From CAZGVW01 sp964529265 (GTDB lineage Bacteria; Planctomycetota; Phycisphaerae; Phycisphaerales; UBA1924), in NCBI GenBank assembly GCA_964529265.1, contig CAZGVW010000190.1:1-64000 (forward strand): a stretch of 64,000 nt of DNA, written 5' to 3'. A program made the translations under genes and the position numbers. Position 1 is the stretch's first letter; each line of letters starts with the position of its first letter. Of this stretch, positions 18,200 through 26,842 are shown in pieces. The notes under the pieces are model-generated. The model ran no database searches and was not told the origin of the DNA. It saw nothing but the letters and a program-made list of their open reading frames with translations.

Positions 18200-19363
18200 T
18201 TACGGGCTGATTTCGGCGAGGAGTGTGCGGGCGAGGGTTTTCTCGTCGCTGTTGCGGAGGGTTTCGACGGCCTGCTGGAGGAGCGTGCGGGCGCGGTCGT
18301 GGTCATTGAGGTAGCGCGCGCAGAGCAGGCCGAGGAGGAGGCGGACGCGCGGGGCTTCGGCGTCGCGGGGGTGGCGGTCGAGGAAGAGGGTGTAGGCGCG
18401 GGCGGCGGTTTTGTGGTCGCCCGTCTGGTGGAAGTGGTTGGCGAGATCGAGTTGCAGGCGGCGCTGGAGGAGGAGATTGGCGTGCTGCTGGAGGGCGCGG
18501 CGGTAGGCGTCGGCGGCTTCGGCTTCGGCGCCGGAGGCGTGGAGGCGCGAGATTTCGGCGCGGGCGGCGGTGGCGGCGGCGTCGGGCTCGGGTTCTGGGG
18601 ACTTGAGGTCGCGCCAGGGACCGGTGGCGCGGCCGCGGCGGGCGCGCCAGGGATCGGTTCCGCGGCTGGTGATTTCCTTGAAGGCGCGGCGGCGGCGGGC
18701 CTGTCGGCTGAGGCTGAAGAGGTCGTAGGGCTCGCGCGGGATGATCTTCAGGGCGAGGAGGATGAGGGGGATGATCGCGCCGAAGACGTAGCCGCCGATG
18801 TGGGCGAGGCGGGCGACATTGTCCTGCGCGCCGAGGCTCTGGAAGACGAGATCGCGCGCGACGGCGAAGCCGATGAACCAGACGGCGGGGATTTCATAGA
18901 CGCCGATGAGGAAGAAGAAGAGCAGGATGCGCACGTGGGTGCGCGGGAAGAGGACGAGGAACGCGCCGGTGACGGCGGCGATGGATCCGCTGGCGCCGAG
19001 GACGGGGTGTTCGCTGAACAGGGCGTGGAGGCCGCCCGCCGCGGCGCCGCCGGCGAGGTAGAAGGTGAGGTAGCCGAAGCGGGTGAAGCGGTCTTCAACG
19101 GGCGGGCCGAAGACCCAGAGGAAGAGCATGTTGAAGAGGAGGTGAAGGAAATCGCCGTGGAGGAACTGGTAGGTGATGAAGGACCAGGGGTTGAGGTTGT
19201 TGGGATTGAGAATGAAGGGGCTGAGGGCTTCCCACACCTGCTCGCCGCGGGAGGATTCGAGAATGACCTGGACGAGGTAGATGACGACATTCGCGCCGAT
19301 GAGGGCGTGATTGACCAGCGTGGGCCGGCGCAGGGGTCGGTCTGTTCCGAGTGGGAGGAGCAT
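18200..19363 (-). CDS. Rhomboid intramembrane serine protease with TPR-like tail
   Basis: A 387-residue membrane protein. Six predicted helices span residues ~15-210. Family residues are all present: HGDFLHLLFN (His69, Asn78), the nucleophile motif GASGS with Ser125, and the second catalytic residue His188 in LAHIGG. A basic linker leads to a soluble C-terminal domain (~250-387) of TPR-like helices (ADAYRRALQQHANLLLQRRL, ARAYTLFLDRHPRD), a common planctomycete fusion that may bind substrates. The start lies nine bases after the stop of the upstream deaminase gene, suggesting an operon. Confidence 0.93.
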   Translation of the reverse strand: MLLPLGTDRPLRRPTLVNHALIGANVVIYLVQVILESSRGEQVWEALSPFILNPNNLNPWSFITYQFLHGDFLHLLFNMLFLWVFGPPVEDRFTRFGYLTFYLAGGAAAGGLHALFSEHPVLGASGSIAAVTGAFLVLFPRTHVRILLFFFLIGVYEIPAVWFIGFAVARDLVFQSLGAQDNVARLAHIGGYVFGAIIPLILLALKIIPREPYDLFSLSRQARRRRAFKEITSRGTDPWRARRGRATGPWRDLKSPEPEPDAAATAARAEISRLHASGAEAEAADAYRRALQQHANLLLQRRLQLDLANHFHQTGDHKTAARAYTLFLDRHPRDAEAPRVRLLLGLLCARYLNDHDRARTLLQQAVETLRNSDEKTLARTLLAEISP

Positions 19364-19371
19364 GTGGAGCG

Positions 19372-20697
19372 TCAGATGCGATGCGGTGGAAGCATACGGC
19401 CTTCGACAATCGCGGCTTCGATGAGGCTGCTCGACCAGTTGTAGATGAGACGACCGATGAGGTGCTCATCGAGCCAGGTCTCGGGGACGCGAAGCGTGAG
19501 GAGATCGGCTGATGCGCCGGGCTCGATGCGGCCGGAATCGGACCAGCCGAGGGCATCGGCGTTGCCCTCGGTGATGAGGCGCCAGGCTTCGGCGGGCGTG
19601 GGGATGCGGGCGCCGGGCGCGGTGGTCATGCGGCGGACTTTGGCGATCTCGATCATGGCGCGGGCCACGCGCGGCATGGCGACATCGGGGCCGGCGGCGA
19701 CATCGGAGCCGAGCGCGAGCCGAACGCCGTGCTCGCGGGCTTGATCGAGGTTGAAGAGGCCTGCGCCGAGGAAGGTGTTGGCGGTGGGGCAGTGCACGAC
19801 GACGGATTTGCGCGCGCGGATGAGGGACCATTCGGGATCGGTGAGATGGACGCAGTGGGCGAGGAGCGTGCGGGGCGTGAGGAGTCCGGCGCGGTCGTAG
19901 ACGGCGGTGTAGTGCGCATCGGACGGGAAGAGTTCGGCGATGCGGCGGAGTTCATCGGGTGATTCGGAGAGGTGGGTCTGGATCAGAGGCGCGGCGCCGT
20001 TGCGGGCGCGCTCGGCGCAGGCCCATGAGACTTCGGCGAGGAGTTCATCGGAGCAGGCGATGGCGAAGCGGGGGTTCGCGGAGATTTCGATGCGCGCAGG
20101 GGCGGGCTCGCCGGGCGAAGGCAGGATGGGGCTGGGGATGGGCGACTGCGCGGCGCGCCAGCGGTCCTCGGCGAGGAGGTCTTCGGGCGCGTGGCGGTCC
20201 ATCGCGACGCGGCCGACGGCGCATCGCGGGCGCGCGGTGAAACCGAGGCCCGCGGCGAGCGCGCGGACGACTTCGGCGTTTACGGCGCCGTGGCTGGTGA
20301 GGTAGCCCGCGAAGCCGAGCGTGCCGGAGCGCAGCATGCGCGAGACGGCGATCGCGGCCATGCGCGGCGCGGCGCCCCTCCCCCACCACATCTCGGCGGG
20401 GAAGATGATGCGGTCGAGCCATTGGAGCAGCGGCAGGCCGTCGCAGCCGACGCTTTCGACCTGCGGGAGGTGCGTGTGGGCGTCGATGAAGCCGGGGGTG
20501 ATGATGCGGCCGGGCGCGAAGGCGAGGTCGGAAGGCCCGGGGGTTCCTGGGGTTCCGGGGGGGCCGGGGGGGCCGCCGCGGCCCCGTCCCGGGAACGCGC
20601 CATCGCCCACCTCCGCGATGCGGCCGGCTTCGATGCGGACCCAGCCGGGCATGGGCGGCGCAGCGGGATCAATGAGGAGAAGGCCCTGGATGATCAT
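19372..20697 (-). CDS. guaD: Guanine deaminase-like amidohydrolase
   Basis: A 441-residue metal-dependent amidohydrolase of the TRZ/ATZ type. Metal ligands and substrate motifs follow the guanine deaminase pattern: DAHTHLPQ (His74, His76), THLSES (His242), LAHCVHL (His281/His284), HCPTANTFLGAGLF and the metal aspartate in GSDVAAGP (Asp332). The likely reaction is guanine to xanthine plus ammonia; another aromatic deaminase specificity is possible. Residues ~41-56 are a collagen-like insertion (GGPPGPPGTPGTPGPSD) encoded by GGAACCCC-type repeats in a loop before the first metal motif. It reads divergently from citrate synthase. Confidence 0.85.
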   Translation of the reverse strand: MIIQGLLLIDPAAPPMPGWVRIEAGRIAEVGDGAFPGRGRGGPPGPPGTPGTPGPSDLAFAPGRIITPGFIDAHTHLPQVESVGCDGLPLLQWLDRIIFPAEMWWGRGAAPRMAAIAVSRMLRSGTLGFAGYLTSHGAVNAEVVRALAAGLGFTARPRCAVGRVAMDRHAPEDLLAEDRWRAAQSPIPSPILPSPGEPAPARIEISANPRFAIACSDELLAEVSWACAERARNGAAPLIQTHLSESPDELRRIAELFPSDAHYTAVYDRAGLLTPRTLLAHCVHLTDPEWSLIRARKSVVVHCPTANTFLGAGLFNLDQAREHGVRLALGSDVAAGPDVAMPRVARAMIEIAKVRRMTTAPGARIPTPAEAWRLITEGNADALGWSDSGRIEPGASADLLTLRVPETWLDEHLIGRLIYNWSSSLIEAAIVEGRMLPPHRI

Positions 20698-20735
20698 GGG
20701 GAGGTGCGCTCAAAGTCCGGCGGCGGAGGGGTTTG

Positions 20736-20764
20736 TTGCCGGTCCGGGACGCCCCTCTTATAGT
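20736..20764 (+). promoter_or_regulatory. Predicted sigma70-type promoter for citrate synthase
   Basis: TTGCCG at 20736 and TATAGT at 20759 are separated by 17 bases. The start of transcription would fall near 20771, leaving a leader of about 80 bases that contains a short ORF (MKQPWD) at 20843-20863 ending just inside the citrate synthase start region. Confidence 0.55.
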
Positions 20765-20853
20765 CGCCCGCGCTGCTTTGATGGGCGGGCCGGTCATGGG
20801 GTTTTCGGCTCGACCGGCTGATTCGCCGCATCCGGGCGTCCGATGAAACAACC

Positions 20854-21996
20854 ATGGGACTGAGCATGAGCACCGCCGCCAAGGGCCTGGAAGGGATCGT
20901 CGCCGCCGAGACCGAACTCTCGTTCATTGACGGCGAGAAGGGCGTTCTGGAGTACGTCGGGATCGCGATCGACGATCTGGCGCGGAACTCCACGTTCGAG
21001 GAGACGGTGTTCCTTCTGTGGAACAAGCGGCTCCCGCGGCGGGACGAGCTGGATGCGTTCACGACCGAGCTGCGCGCGAACTACGCGATCACGCCGAGCA
21101 CGCTGGAAAAGATCACCAGCCTGCCGAAGACGGCGCAGCCGATGCACGCGCTGCGGACGATCGTGAGTTACCTGGCGCTCGAGGACTCCGATCCCAACAG
21201 CGTGAAGCCTGAGGACGTGCGGCGGAAGGGGCTTTCGATCCTGGCGAAGGCGCCGGCGATCGTGGCGGCGTTCGACCGGCACCGGCGCGGCGTGAAGATC
21301 GTGCCGCCGGATCGCGGGCTCTCGTTCGCGGCGAACTTCCTGTACATGCTGAACGCCGAGAAGCCCACGCCGACGATGGAGCGGGCGTTCGACGTGTGCA
21401 TGATCCTGCACGCGGACCACGGGCTGAACGCCTCGACCTTCACGTCGCGCGTGATCATTTCGACGCTGAGCGACATCTATTCGACCATCACGGGCGCGAT
21501 CGGCGCGCTGCGCGGCCCGCTGCACGGCGGCGCCAACGAGGGCGTGATGGTGATGCTCAACGAAATGCCGAGCGTGGACGCGGTGGAGCGGTGCGTGATG
21601 GACCGCCTGGCGCGCAAGGACAAGATCATGGGCTTCGGCCACCGGGTGTACAAGGCGTACGACCCGCGGGCGACGTACCTGAAGACGCTGGCGAAGCAGC
21701 TGGCCTCCGACACGGGGAACAACGACCTGTACGAAAAGAGCGCCCGGGTGGAGCAGATCATGGCGCGCGAGGTCGGCGCCAAGGGGATCTACCCCAACGT
21801 CGATTTCTACTCGGCGACGACGTACCACTGCATCGGGCTGCAACTGGATCTCTTCACCCCGATGTTCGCGCTCAGCCGCATCTCGGGCTGGACGGGGCAT
21901 GCGCTGGAGCAGCTGGCGGCGAACCGGCTGATCCGGCCGAGCGCTGCGTACATCGGGCCGCATGGTGTGAAGTACGCGGCGATTGAGAAGCGGTGA
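20854..21996 (+). CDS. gltA: Citrate synthase (type II, short form)
   Basis: Condenses acetyl-CoA and oxaloacetate to citrate. The 380-residue protein is of the short dimeric kind related to archaeal, Gram-positive and methylcitrate synthases. It shows GIAIDDLARNSTFEETVFLL, the active-site regions LHADHGLNAST, GPLHGGANEGV, GFGHRVYKAYDPRA and the catalytic aspartate in NVDFYSATTYHCIG. A 2-methylcitrate synthase role cannot be excluded because prpB/prpD are not visible. Translation could start at 20854 or at the ATG at 20866 (MSTAAKG). A strong hairpin terminator follows. Confidence 0.93.
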   Translation: MGLSMSTAAKGLEGIVAAETELSFIDGEKGVLEYVGIAIDDLARNSTFEETVFLLWNKRLPRRDELDAFTTELRANYAITPSTLEKITSLPKTAQPMHALRTIVSYLALEDSDPNSVKPEDVRRKGLSILAKAPAIVAAFDRHRRGVKIVPPDRGLSFAANFLYMLNAEKPTPTMERAFDVCMILHADHGLNASTFTSRVIISTLSDIYSTITGAIGALRGPLHGGANEGVMVMLNEMPSVDAVERCVMDRLARKDKIMGFGHRVYKAYDPRATYLKTLAKQLASDTGNNDLYEKSARVEQIMAREVGAKGIYPNVDFYSATTYHCIGLQLDLFTPMFALSRISGWTGHALEQLAANRLIRPSAAYIGPHGVKYAAIEKR

Positions 21997-22020
21997 GGAC
22001 TGCGCTTCGGGCGCTGATTC

Positions 22021-22048
22021 GTGGTGCAGCCCCGGGCGGCTGCACCAC
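22021..22048 (+). terminator. Hairpin terminator after citrate synthase
   Basis: A perfect 11-bp stem, GTGGTGCAGCC with GGCTGCACCAC, and a six-base loop, 24 bases after the stop codon. Only a weak T run (CCCTTTAT) follows. It may serve both convergent genes. Confidence 0.7.
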
Positions 22049-22109
22049 GGCACCCTTTATGGTCGGGGACATCACGGCTCCCAACGCGGGTTCCACCTGC
22101 GCGCGGTGA

Positions 22110-22520
22110 TCAGCGGCCGATGAGGGCGAGGGTCTGCTCGAGGATGGCTCGGGATTCGGCTTCGTCCGCGGCGGGTGAGGTCTTGATGGTGAGCGTGGTG
22201 AACGAACCGGCGGTGCGGGCTTCGAAGTTCGCGGTGCGGCCGAAGATCCAGTCGTCGCCGGGTGCACAGCCCACGATGTTCGAGTAACCGCGGAGGACCC
22301 GCTCCTCGACGATGACGTAGCCGCGGGTGCGGAGGGCGGAGCGGCCGGCGGTTGCGGCGGTGGGGATTGAGACGGTCGAGGGCAGATCGGCCTTCAGTTC
22401 TCCGAACGAGGAGAAGCGGGCCTCGACGCAGGTCTGGCCCTGGCGCATGGTGGAGGCGCGGCAGCCGCCGACGGCCATGGCGCATGTAGCCGCCAGACCG
22501 AGCCAGACTGCATTGTTCAT
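22110..22520 (-). CDS. Small lipoprotein, function unknown
   Basis: A 136-residue exported protein beginning MNNAVWLGLAATCAMAVGGC, a lipoprotein signal with lipidated Cys20. The mature part (FGELKADLPSTVSI, ERVLRGYSNIVGCAPGDD, TLTIKTSPAADEAESRAI) belongs to no family I recognise. Its ATG overlaps the TGA of the upstream NYN gene as ATGA, so translation is probably coupled. It converges on the citrate synthase terminator. Confidence 0.75.
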   Translation of the reverse strand: MNNAVWLGLAATCAMAVGGCRASTMRQGQTCVEARFSSFGELKADLPSTVSIPTAATAGRSALRTRGYVIVEERVLRGYSNIVGCAPGDDWIFGRTANFEARTAGSFTTLTIKTSPAADEAESRAILEQTLALIGR

Positions 22521-23239
22521 CCGTCTCCAAGCCATCGGCGCATGTCCAGATCGTCCCATTCCAGTTGGCCGGACCACTCTTCCATGGCCTCGCGGAGGAG
22601 CGGGTCGTCCGGGCCGGTCGGCTCGGCGGGGAGGGGCCTGGCTTGATCAGGCTTGACCTGATCGGGAGTGTGATCGGGCTGGGGCGCATTCCGGGGGCGG
22701 GGGCGGGGGCCGGTGGCGGAGGCGGAGCGGATGAAGGTGGGTGAGGCGGGGTCGGCGAGGTCGAGGGCCTCGAACTCGGCAAGCCAGGCGGCGACGCTGA
22801 TCTGATCGAGGGGGGTCTCGGGTTTCTGGAAACCGGCGGTCGGGGAAGGCGGGCGGGCGAAATCCGACGCGAGCTGGCGCAGGAAGGCGGCGCTGCCCTG
22901 CCAGTCGGCGCGGCGGCGGCGGGCAGCGGCCCGGAGGCGACGATCCTCGCTGACGACGAGGAGGCGGCGGGGGGCGGTGCTGCGGTCGATGATCCGCTCG
23001 ATGACGGCGTCGGCCTCGGCGCCGGGGCCGGCGAAGATGGTTCGGAGGCCGGGGAAATCCTCGCCGGAGGGGAGGGATTCCGCGGCAAGGCGGGGGCCAT
23101 CGCAGACGATCGCGGCGGGACGACCGGCGTGGCGACTTCGGGCGATGAGGCGGGCAAGCCCGACCAAGTCGATGCCGGCGAGGTCCGGCGGGAGCACGCC
23201 GGTGACGTGGAGGATGTTGTAAGCGTCGAGGAGGAGCAT
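22517..23239 (-). CDS. NYN domain nuclease (YacP/Rae1-like)
   Basis: A 240-residue protein whose first ~150 residues form a PIN-like NYN domain: MLLLDAYNILHVTG with the first acidic residue, AAIVCDGPRL, AGPGAEADAVIERII and LLVVSEDRRLRAAARRR, the acidic residues that bind metal. Relatives include Bacillus Rae1, a ribosome-associated mRNA endonuclease; the same role is an inference. A Pro-rich linker and the C-terminal segment PLLREAMEEWSGQLEWDDLD follow. It is translationally coupled to the small lipoprotein gene and divergent from rpsU. Confidence 0.85.
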   Translation of the reverse strand: MLLLDAYNILHVTGVLPPDLAGIDLVGLARLIARSRHAGRPAAIVCDGPRLAAESLPSGEDFPGLRTIFAGPGAEADAVIERIIDRSTAPRRLLVVSEDRRLRAAARRRRADWQGSAAFLRQLASDFARPPSPTAGFQKPETPLDQISVAAWLAEFEALDLADPASPTFIRSASATGPRPRPRNAPQPDHTPDQVKPDQARPLPAEPTGPDDPLLREAMEEWSGQLEWDDLDMRRWLGDG

Positions 23240-23302
23240 GGTGTTGGGGGGGCGGCTGCTTGGGAGGAGGTCGGGCGGCGGGGATCGCTCGAAACGGCCC
23301 GT

Positions 23303-23331
23303 TTGCCTTTCCAGCCCGGGTTGAGGATACT
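23303..23331 (+). promoter_or_regulatory. Predicted sigma70-type promoter for rpsU
   Basis: TTGCCT at 23303 and GATACT at 23326 are 17 bases apart, four of six matches each. Transcription would start near 23338, about 70 bases before the rpsU ATG. Confidence 0.4.
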
Positions 23332-23406
23332 CCTCCCCCCTTCGCCGGCGGCGCCCGCGCGGCGAGCGCGTTCAGAACACGACTGGAACAGAGGACTCAG
23401 GAAGAC

Positions 23407-23700
23407 ATGGCGATCCGGATCAAGGCACGCAGCGGCGAATCCGTCGAGCAGATGATGCGACGGTTCAAGAAATTGTGCGAGAAGGAAGGTCTGACGAAGG
23501 ACATCAAGCGCAAGCAGTTCTTCGAGAAGCCATCCGAGCGCCGCCGCCGCGAGCAGCGGAAGGGCTTCAAGCGCCGGGAGCGCACGGACGAACCGGTCCG
23601 CGGTCCGGTTCGTGGTCCGGGCCCGGGCGGCCGTGGTCCGAGTCGGGGTCCGAGCCGAGGTCCGAGTCGGGGTCCGGCCCGCGGCCCGGCGCGCGGCTGA
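23407..23700 (+). CDS. rpsU: Ribosomal protein bS21 with long Gly-Pro-Ser-Arg tail
   Basis: Component of the 30S subunit near the anti-Shine-Dalgarno region. Residues 1-60 are a normal S21 (IKARSGESVEQMMRRFKKLC, RKQFFEKPSERRRREQRKG). The protein then continues for about 35 residues of GPxRGP repeats (GPSRGPSRGPSRGPARGPAR), giving 97 residues instead of the usual 58-75. The tail is encoded by a near-perfect CGNGGTCCGAGT tandem repeat, so its length probably varies between strains. The ATG at 23407 is chosen from homology. Confidence 0.95.
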   Translation: MAIRIKARSGESVEQMMRRFKKLCEKEGLTKDIKRKQFFEKPSERRRREQRKGFKRRERTDEPVRGPVRGPGPGGRGPSRGPSRGPSRGPARGPARG

Positions 23701-23949
23701 TCTGTTCTGAGCGCGAATCCGGGGACTGGGACGGGGGCGCGCCGCGGCGAGGCGAACAAGGCAGCCGCGGCCCGGCAGGTCCGTCGCGGCGGCGGAGCCG
23801 TCGCCGATTCATGATGCACCACATGCTGCGGGCGGCGTCCGATGGGGGCGCGATTCCGCGGCGATCTGACCAGACGCGACACTCGACGCGGATCGCGGAG
23901 CGCACGGTCCACCGACCCTGTCTCCCGCCGCGTGCAGGAGCGATCGATC

Positions 23950-26751
23950 GTGATCACCGACATGGCGCTCTCCCTGGCATCGATGGACGACATTCCGAAG
24001 CTGTTCTGGCTGGCGCCTGCGGGAGCGATCGCGGCGCTGATCACGGCGCTGCTGTTCTGGCGGAGCGTGATGTCGCGCTCGGAGGGGGACGAGGAGATGG
24101 TGCGCATCGCGGAGGCGGTGCGGCAGGGCGCGATGGCGTACCTGAAGCGGCAGTACAAGGTGGTGGCGGGGGTGTTCGTGCTGCTGATCGCGGCGCTGGC
24201 GATCATGTGGCAGATGCGGCTGCAGCCGGGGCTGAGCATGGTGGGCGTGCCGATCGCCGGGCTGCTCTCGGGCCTGTGCGGCTGGTTCGGGATGAAGATG
24301 GCGACGAACGCCTCGGCCCGAACGGCGAACGCGGCGAAGCAGAGCCTGAACGACGGGTTGACGGTGGCGTTCCGGGCGGGCGCGGTGATGGGGATGGTGG
24401 TCGTCGGGATGGCGCTGCTGGACGTCTCGACGTGGTTCCTGGTGCTCAACACGGTGGGCGAGAAGTTCGGCCTGCCGAACGACATGCGGATCATCACGAC
24501 GGTGATGCTGTCGTATGGCATGGGCGCTTCGACGCAGGCGCTGTTTGCGCGCGTGGGCGGCGGCATCTACACGAAGGCGGCGGACGTGGGCGCCGACCTG
24601 GTGGGCAAGGTTGAGGCGGGCATCCCCGAGGATGATGCGCGAAACCCGGCGACGATCGCGGACAACGTCGGCGACAACGTGGGCGACGTGGCGGGCATGG
24701 GCGCCGACCTGTACGAATCGTATTACGGATCGATCCTGGCGACGATGGCGCTGGGCGCGGCGGCGGCGTTCACGTTCCCCGCGGGGCAGGTGAACCAGGC
24801 AAAGCTGGCGATGCTGTTCGCCTCGGCGCCGTTGGCGCTGGCGGGCGTGGGCATTTTGTGCTCGATCGCGGGCGTGTTCGTGGTGCGGGCGAAGGAGGAC
24901 GCGAGTTTTGCGGAGTTGCTGAAGGGGCTTCACCGCGGCGTGTACGCGGCGTCGGCGCTGATCGTGCTGGCGGCGTTCGGCGTGCTGTATGGGCTGGTCG
25001 GGACGGATTACGGGTCGATCGGCGTGAGCCCGTGGGGCATCGGGATGTCGATCGTCTCGGGTCTGCTCGCGGGCCTGGTGATCGCGCACGCGACGGAGTA
25101 CTACACGAGTTACGAGCATCCGCCGACGCAGCGCATTTCGAACCAGGCGCTGACAGGCCCGGCGACGGTGATCATTTCGGGCATCGCGGAGGGCATGAAA
25201 TCGACGTGGGCGGCGCTGCTGACAGTGGTGGTGGCGATCACGGCGGCGTTCACGTTCTCGGGCGGCGGCGACAACTTCCTGATGGGGCTGTACGGCGTGG
25301 GCATCTCGGCCGTGGGCATGCTGGCGACGCTGGGCATCACGCTGGCGACGGACGCCTATGGGCCGATCGCGGACAACGCGGGCGGCAACGCGGAGATGAC
25401 CGGGCAGCCGCCGCACGTGCGGCAGCGCACGGACATGCTCGATTCGCTGGGCAACACGACGGCGGCCACGGGCAAGGGGTTCGCGATCGGATCGGCGGCG
25501 CTGACGGCGCTGGCGCTGTTCGCGGCCTATGTGCAGGTGGTGCAGGGGCAGTTGACGGTGCAGGCGGAGTCGTCCCAGGCGTCGCACGCGTACGCGGGGA
25601 CGGCGCCGGAGGGGGCGCACGCGATCTACCAGGGGCACGGGCGGTTTGCGCTGGTGATGCCGCGGGGCGATCGCGACGAGGTGGTGATCGACTGCGGTCT
25701 GCTTGACTGGGCGCAGGCGTCGGACATGGATGTTGACCACCTCGAGCGCGGCATGGTGCTGGGGCTTGAGCCGGTGGAGCATCAGCATGACGCGGCGGGC
25801 CACGTCGATTCGGAAGCGGAATCGCACAATCCGGGGTGGCTGCGGCTGATCAACGGGCGGCGGCTGGTGGTGGCGGGGCACGTGGACCACGGCGACCATC
25901 CGCACGAGTTCGAGTTCGAGGTGTTCGCGGCGCGGAACGCCGACGTTCAGGACGTGATCCGGTTCTATGACGTGACGCTGATGAATCCGCGGACGCTGGG
26001 CGGGCTGTTCATCGGCGTGATGATCACGTTCCTGTTCTGCGCGTTGACGATGAGCGCGGTGGGCCGCGCGGCGAACGCGATGATGCAGGAGTGCCGCCGG
26101 CAGTTCGGAAAGATGCGCGAGGGCTTCCGCAAGATGGGACTGCGTCCGGAGCAGATCGAGGATCCGGAGCAGTGGCCGAAGCGCGTTGAATACGAAGGCA
26201 AGGAGTATCCGGACTACGCGGAGTGCGTGACGATTTCGACGGCGGGCGCCCAGCGCGAAATGGTCGTGCCGGCGCTGCTGGCGATCCTGGCGCCGATCGG
26301 CGTGGGCCTGCTGCTGGACGTGCCGGGCGTGATGGGCATGCTGGCGGGCGGCCTGACGGCGGGCTTCGCGGTGGCCGTGTACATGGCGAACGCGGGCGGC
26401 GCGTGGGACAACGCGAAGAAGCTGATCGAATCGTACGGGCGGATCACGGCGGAAGAGTTCGCCAACGACCCGGCGAAGCACGAGGCGGTGCCGGCGCAGA
26501 TCCGCGACGCGATCGACATGCGGGCGCAGGAACTCGTCGCGGCGGGGAAGGGCAAGACGATCGTCTACGGCAAGGGATCGGAGATGCACAAGGCGACGGT
26601 GGTGGGCGACACGGTGGGCGATCCGTTCAAGGACACCTCGGGCCCGTCGCTGAACATCCTGATCAAGCTGATTTCGATCGTTTCGGTGGTCTTCGCGGGG
26701 CTGGTGGTGAAGTACGGGCCGTATCTCGGAGAGCTGCTCGGGCTGCATTGA
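23950..26751 (+). CDS. hppA: K+-dependent membrane-bound pyrophosphatase with His-rich insertion
   Basis: Hydrolyses pyrophosphate and pumps H+ or Na+ across the membrane. The 933-residue protein has the catalytic loops DVGADLVGKVEAGIPEDDAR and DNVGDNVGDVAGMGADLYES, plus ADNAGGNAEM and AYDNAKK-type GGAWDNAKKLIE. GNTTAATGKGFAIGSAALTA has alanine where K+-independent enzymes have lysine, which points to the K+-dependent class. Residues ~530-665 are a hydrophilic His/Asp/Glu-rich insertion not present in ordinary family members (~700 residues). The GTG at 23950 follows AGGAG by nine bases; an ATG four codons later is also possible. Confidence 0.95.
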   Translation: MITDMALSLASMDDIPKLFWLAPAGAIAALITALLFWRSVMSRSEGDEEMVRIAEAVRQGAMAYLKRQYKVVAGVFVLLIAALAIMWQMRLQPGLSMVGVPIAGLLSGLCGWFGMKMATNASARTANAAKQSLNDGLTVAFRAGAVMGMVVVGMALLDVSTWFLVLNTVGEKFGLPNDMRIITTVMLSYGMGASTQALFARVGGGIYTKAADVGADLVGKVEAGIPEDDARNPATIADNVGDNVGDVAGMGADLYESYYGSILATMALGAAAAFTFPAGQVNQAKLAMLFASAPLALAGVGILCSIAGVFVVRAKEDASFAELLKGLHRGVYAASALIVLAAFGVLYGLVGTDYGSIGVSPWGIGMSIVSGLLAGLVIAHATEYYTSYEHPPTQRISNQALTGPATVIISGIAEGMKSTWAALLTVVVAITAAFTFSGGGDNFLMGLYGVGISAVGMLATLGITLATDAYGPIADNAGGNAEMTGQPPHVRQRTDMLDSLGNTTAATGKGFAIGSAALTALALFAAYVQVVQGQLTVQAESSQASHAYAGTAPEGAHAIYQGHGRFALVMPRGDRDEVVIDCGLLDWAQASDMDVDHLERGMVLGLEPVEHQHDAAGHVDSEAESHNPGWLRLINGRRLVVAGHVDHGDHPHEFEFEVFAARNADVQDVIRFYDVTLMNPRTLGGLFIGVMITFLFCALTMSAVGRAANAMMQECRRQFGKMREGFRKMGLRPEQIEDPEQWPKRVEYEGKEYPDYAECVTISTAGAQREMVVPALLAILAPIGVGLLLDVPGVMGMLAGGLTAGFAVAVYMANAGGAWDNAKKLIESYGRITAEEFANDPAKHEAVPAQIRDAIDMRAQELVAAGKGKTIVYGKGSEMHKATVVGDTVGDPFKDTSGPSLNILIKLISIVSVVFAGLVVKYGPYLGELLGLH

Positions 26752-26805
26752 GCGGCAGCGCGGCTGGATGCGGGCCGCGGGGCCGATCTGACTCTGGTTT
26801 TCTTC

Positions 26806-26835
26806 TTGCACGGGCGCGGAGCGCGCCCCTACCGT
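26806..26835 (+). promoter_or_regulatory. Predicted promoter giving a leaderless rsfS transcript
   Basis: TTGCAC at 26806 and TACCGT at 26830 are 18 bases apart. The predicted start of transcription falls on or next to the ATG at 26843. Confidence 0.45.
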
Positions 26836-26842
26836 GAGCACG

